Assembly (NCBI GenBank): GCA_018676275.1
Contig: JABHFC010000003.1
Coordinates: forward strand, 1-8,533
DNA: 8,533 nt
From: Gammaproteobacteria bacterium
GTDB taxonomy: Bacteria; Pseudomonadota; Gammaproteobacteria; Eutrophobiales; Eutrophobiaceae
Reading direction: 5' to 3'
The notes under the pieces are model-generated. The model was not told the DNA's origin and made no database searches. It saw nothing but the letters and a program-made list of their open reading frames with translations. The position numbers and the translations under genes were made by a program. This document shows positions 6,754 through 8,533 of this stretch, piece by piece (position 1 is the first letter of the stretch; each line of letters starts with the position of its first letter).

Positions 6754-8166
6754 GTGACAATTAATCATCCGGCCCCATTGTTTCAGTTATTTTGGTTCCT
6801 CATATTGGCTTCAAGCTCTATTACTGCGAAGGCTGATTCTGTTGACTTAATAATAGCTGCCGATTACATCGTAACAATGGACGATGAAAACACAGTCATT
6901 ACAGATGGCGCCATCGCGATTGACAAAGGGCTAATTGTTGCCATTGATAGCAGAACCTCAATTGAAAAGGCTTTTACTGCAAGGCAGAAAATCGAGGGGA
7001 AGAATCGTGTTCTGATGCCAGGTCTTATTAATGGCCATACCCACGCTGCTATGACTCTGTTTCGTGGTATCGCTGATGATTTACCATTAATGGAATGGTT
7101 AACAAAGTATATTTTTCCTGCCGAAATCCGTTTCGTCAATCCGGAGTTTGTACGCACTGGCACCCAGTTAGCCTGTCTTGAAATGATCAAAGGAGGCACA
7201 ACAACTTTCGTTGATATGTATTTTCATCCGAGAGAAATCGCAAAAGTTGTTGATAAATGCGGTATGCGTGCGGTGATTGGAGCTGCTGTTATTGAACAGG
7301 AAAGCGGTTACACGAAAGACTTCAGGGACGCTATGAATAAAGCCGAGAGTTTTATTTCACAATGGCAAGGAAAGAATAGTCGAATCTCCCCTGCCATTGC
7401 CGCACATGCGGCCTATACCATTTCACCTGATAATCTGAAGTTTATCCGGCAGCGGGCGAATAAATTAGGCGTGCCAATCTCCATTCACCTGTCTGAGTCA
7501 AGAGCTGAACTGGAAATTGTTAACAAGTTGTATGGTGATACTTCAATAAATCATCTTGAAGGGATCGATTTTTTCAACGGACCAACCATCGGCGCTCATG
7601 TGGTTTGGCCAACTGAAAACGAAATCTCTATTTTGGTAAAGCGTAAGGTCGGTGCCATTCATAATCCGACTTCTAATATGAAAATTGCTTCTGGTTTCGC
7701 GCCTATACCTGAAATGATTGCTGCTGGTGTACATGTCGGTCTGGGCACAGACGGCGCTGCTTCCAACAATGATCTGGATATGTGGGATGAAATCCGTATG
7801 GCGGCTTTTATTCACAAAGGACGCCTGCTCGATCCGAAAACCATGCCTGCAGCTATGGTCTTAAATATTGCTACCAGCGGTGGCGCCAAAGCCATCGGCC
7901 TCGGCGATGCAGTGGGTTCTTTAACAGCAGGTCGTCGTGCTGATCTGATTCAAATTTCTCTCGAAGCCACACACCTTGTTCCTTTGTATGATGTCATTTC
8001 TCATCTGGCCTATGCTGTAGATGCACAGGATGTACAAACCGTTATCGTCGATGGAGAAATTCTGATGCGTGACCGTAAGGTACTGACAATAGATGAGGAT
8101 GAAGTCATTAGAAAAGCCAGAGTTATAGCTGCAAAAGTTAATGCAGAGATTCGCTCCAGCCAATAA
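6754..8166 (+). CDS. mtaD: MTA/SAH deaminase-family amidohydrolase with export-like N terminus
   Basis: This 470-residue amidohydrolase belongs to the 5'-methylthioadenosine/S-adenosylhomocysteine deaminase group, which turns MTA, SAH or 5'-deoxyadenosine into the inosine form. The metal and substrate residues are present: H95/H97 in NGHTHAAMTLFRG, H245 and E248 in IHLSE, H282 in GAHVVW, and D333 in LGTDGAASNND; NPTSNMKIASG (304-314) is typical too. Family proteins usually run 400-445 residues with no leader. Here residues 1-28 precede the conserved domain, with a hydrophobic stretch at about 9-20 and a TAKA/DS cleavage-like site after residue 27. The n-region has only a His as basic residue, so a Sec signal is plausible but not certain. 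GTG start, well placed ribosome binding site. It diverges from mtnA, as fits a shared salvage pathway, and leads into the cupin gene 24 bp downstream. The symbol is by homology; the preferred substrate is open. Confidence 0.85.
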   Translation: MTINHPAPLFQLFWFLILASSSITAKADSVDLIIAADYIVTMDDENTVITDGAIAIDKGLIVAIDSRTSIEKAFTARQKIEGKNRVLMPGLINGHTHAAMTLFRGIADDLPLMEWLTKYIFPAEIRFVNPEFVRTGTQLACLEMIKGGTTTFVDMYFHPREIAKVVDKCGMRAVIGAAVIEQESGYTKDFRDAMNKAESFISQWQGKNSRISPAIAAHAAYTISPDNLKFIRQRANKLGVPISIHLSESRAELEIVNKLYGDTSINHLEGIDFFNGPTIGAHVVWPTENEISILVKRKVGAIHNPTSNMKIASGFAPIPEMIAAGVHVGLGTDGAASNNDLDMWDEIRMAAFIHKGRLLDPKTMPAAMVLNIATSGGAKAIGLGDAVGSLTAGRRADLIQISLEATHLVPLYDVISHLAYAVDAQDVQTVIVDGEILMRDRKVLTIDEDEVIRKARVIAAKVNAEIRSSQ

Positions 8167-8190
8167 TCAGAACAAACTGGCACCCTCTTA

Positions 8191-8533
8191 ATGAACAAGC
8201 TTACAGCAGATGAGATAATTAGGTATCTCGGACTACAGCCATTGCCATTGGAAGGTGGATATTTCAAAGTTAGCTATACAGCCAGCGAAACAATTCAGGC
8301 AAATGCCCTGCCAGAGCGCTATACGAAAAATCGTAACATGGCTGGTGCAATATATTTTCTGGAAACAGCCGAACAATTCTCCGCAATGCATAAACTTCCT
8401 ACCGATGAACTGTATTACTATCATCTGGGTGACCCGATGGAGATGCTCTTCCTTCATCCAGATGGCAGTGGAGAAATACGTATACTAGGCCCGGACCTGA
8501 CTGCTGGACAGCAATTACAGTTAGTCGCTCCAC
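8191..8533 (+). CDS. DUF985 cupin-like protein, 5' part
   Basis: An open frame starts at ATG 8191 and runs off the window after 114 full codons. Diagnostic stretches of the DUF985 cupin family are LPLEGGYFK (about residues 18-26), AGAIYFL (51-57), and SAMHKLPTDELYYYHLGDP (64-82), which carries the His and Glu usually lining the cupin pocket. Related proteins are small single-domain beta-barrels of about 150-180 residues with no settled function; sugar-nucleotide-like ligands have been suggested. It follows the deaminase gene by 24 bp, so co-transcription is likely. The Shine-Dalgarno is poor, suggesting coupled translation. It is not an acireductone dioxygenase despite the shared cupin fold. 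The missing C terminus cannot be judged. Confidence 0.85.
   Translation, partial: MNKLTADEIIRYLGLQPLPLEGGYFKVSYTASETIQANALPERYTKNRNMAGAIYFLETAEQFSAMHKLPTDELYYYHLGDPMEMLFLHPDGSGEIRILGPDLTAGQQLQLVAP

Noticed and set aside
6864..7199. Minus-strand open frame of 111 codons inside the deaminase gene
   Set aside because: It lies opposite the conserved metal-binding region of the deaminase and shows no protein-like family signature.
8233..8488. Two overlapping frames of 74-77 codons on either strand near the right end
   Set aside because: The DUF985 cupin frame starting at 8191 explains this stretch with clear family motifs; these are its shadows.
8191..8533. Cupin as acireductone dioxygenase (MtnD)
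   Set aside because: Tempting in a methionine-salvage setting, but the EGGYF and SAMHKLPTDE motifs are those of DUF985, not of MtnD.

Overview
The window reads as a compact chromosomal segment of a Gram-negative bacterium, most likely a gammaproteobacterium of moderate GC content. The evidence is a Spy/CpxP-type periplasmic protein, a patatin fused to an outer-membrane barrel (PlpD type), good Shine-Dalgarno sites, and a methylthioribose-1-phosphate isomerase gene next to an MTA/SAH deaminase gene, a pairing known from pseudomonads. I see no insertion sequence, CRISPR array, tRNA, rRNA or phage gene. The genus cannot be given from the sequence alone.

Layout, left to right: a short plus-strand gene for a Spy/CpxP-like periplasmic protein (74-454) ends at a strong intrinsic terminator (544-593). 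Five minus-strand genes converge on it. In their own direction of transcription they are mtnA (6600-5557), a FucA-like class II aldolase (5539-4895), a PlpD-like patatin/POTRA/barrel protein (4742-2532), a short-chain dehydrogenase (2453-1674) and an adenosine deaminase (1674-634). mtnA and the aldolase are 17 bp apart. The dehydrogenase and adenosine deaminase overlap in a TAATG junction. The patatin gene has gaps of 152 and 78 bp around it and may be its own unit. Opposite mtnA, across a 153-bp divergent intergenic region, the plus strand carries an MTA/SAH deaminase-family amidohydrolase (6754-8166) and the start of a DUF985 cupin gene (8191 onward, cut by the window edge).

How the genes may work together: mtnA, the aldolase and the MTA/SAH deaminase fit salvage of the 5'-deoxynucleoside by-products of S-adenosylmethionine, namely 5'-methylthioadenosine and 5'-deoxyadenosine. 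The likely order is deamination to the inosine form, phosphorolysis by an enzyme not in the window, isomerisation by MtnA, then aldol cleavage to dihydroxyacetone phosphate plus an aldehyde (a DHAP-shunt-like route). The dehydrogenase could in principle reduce that aldehyde and adenosine deaminase could handle adenosine from S-adenosylhomocysteine, but both links are inferred from position only. The most unusual points are the export-signal-like N terminus on the deaminase and the use of a FucA-type aldolase beside mtnA. Both mtnA (TTG) and the deaminase (GTG) appear to use non-ATG starts.
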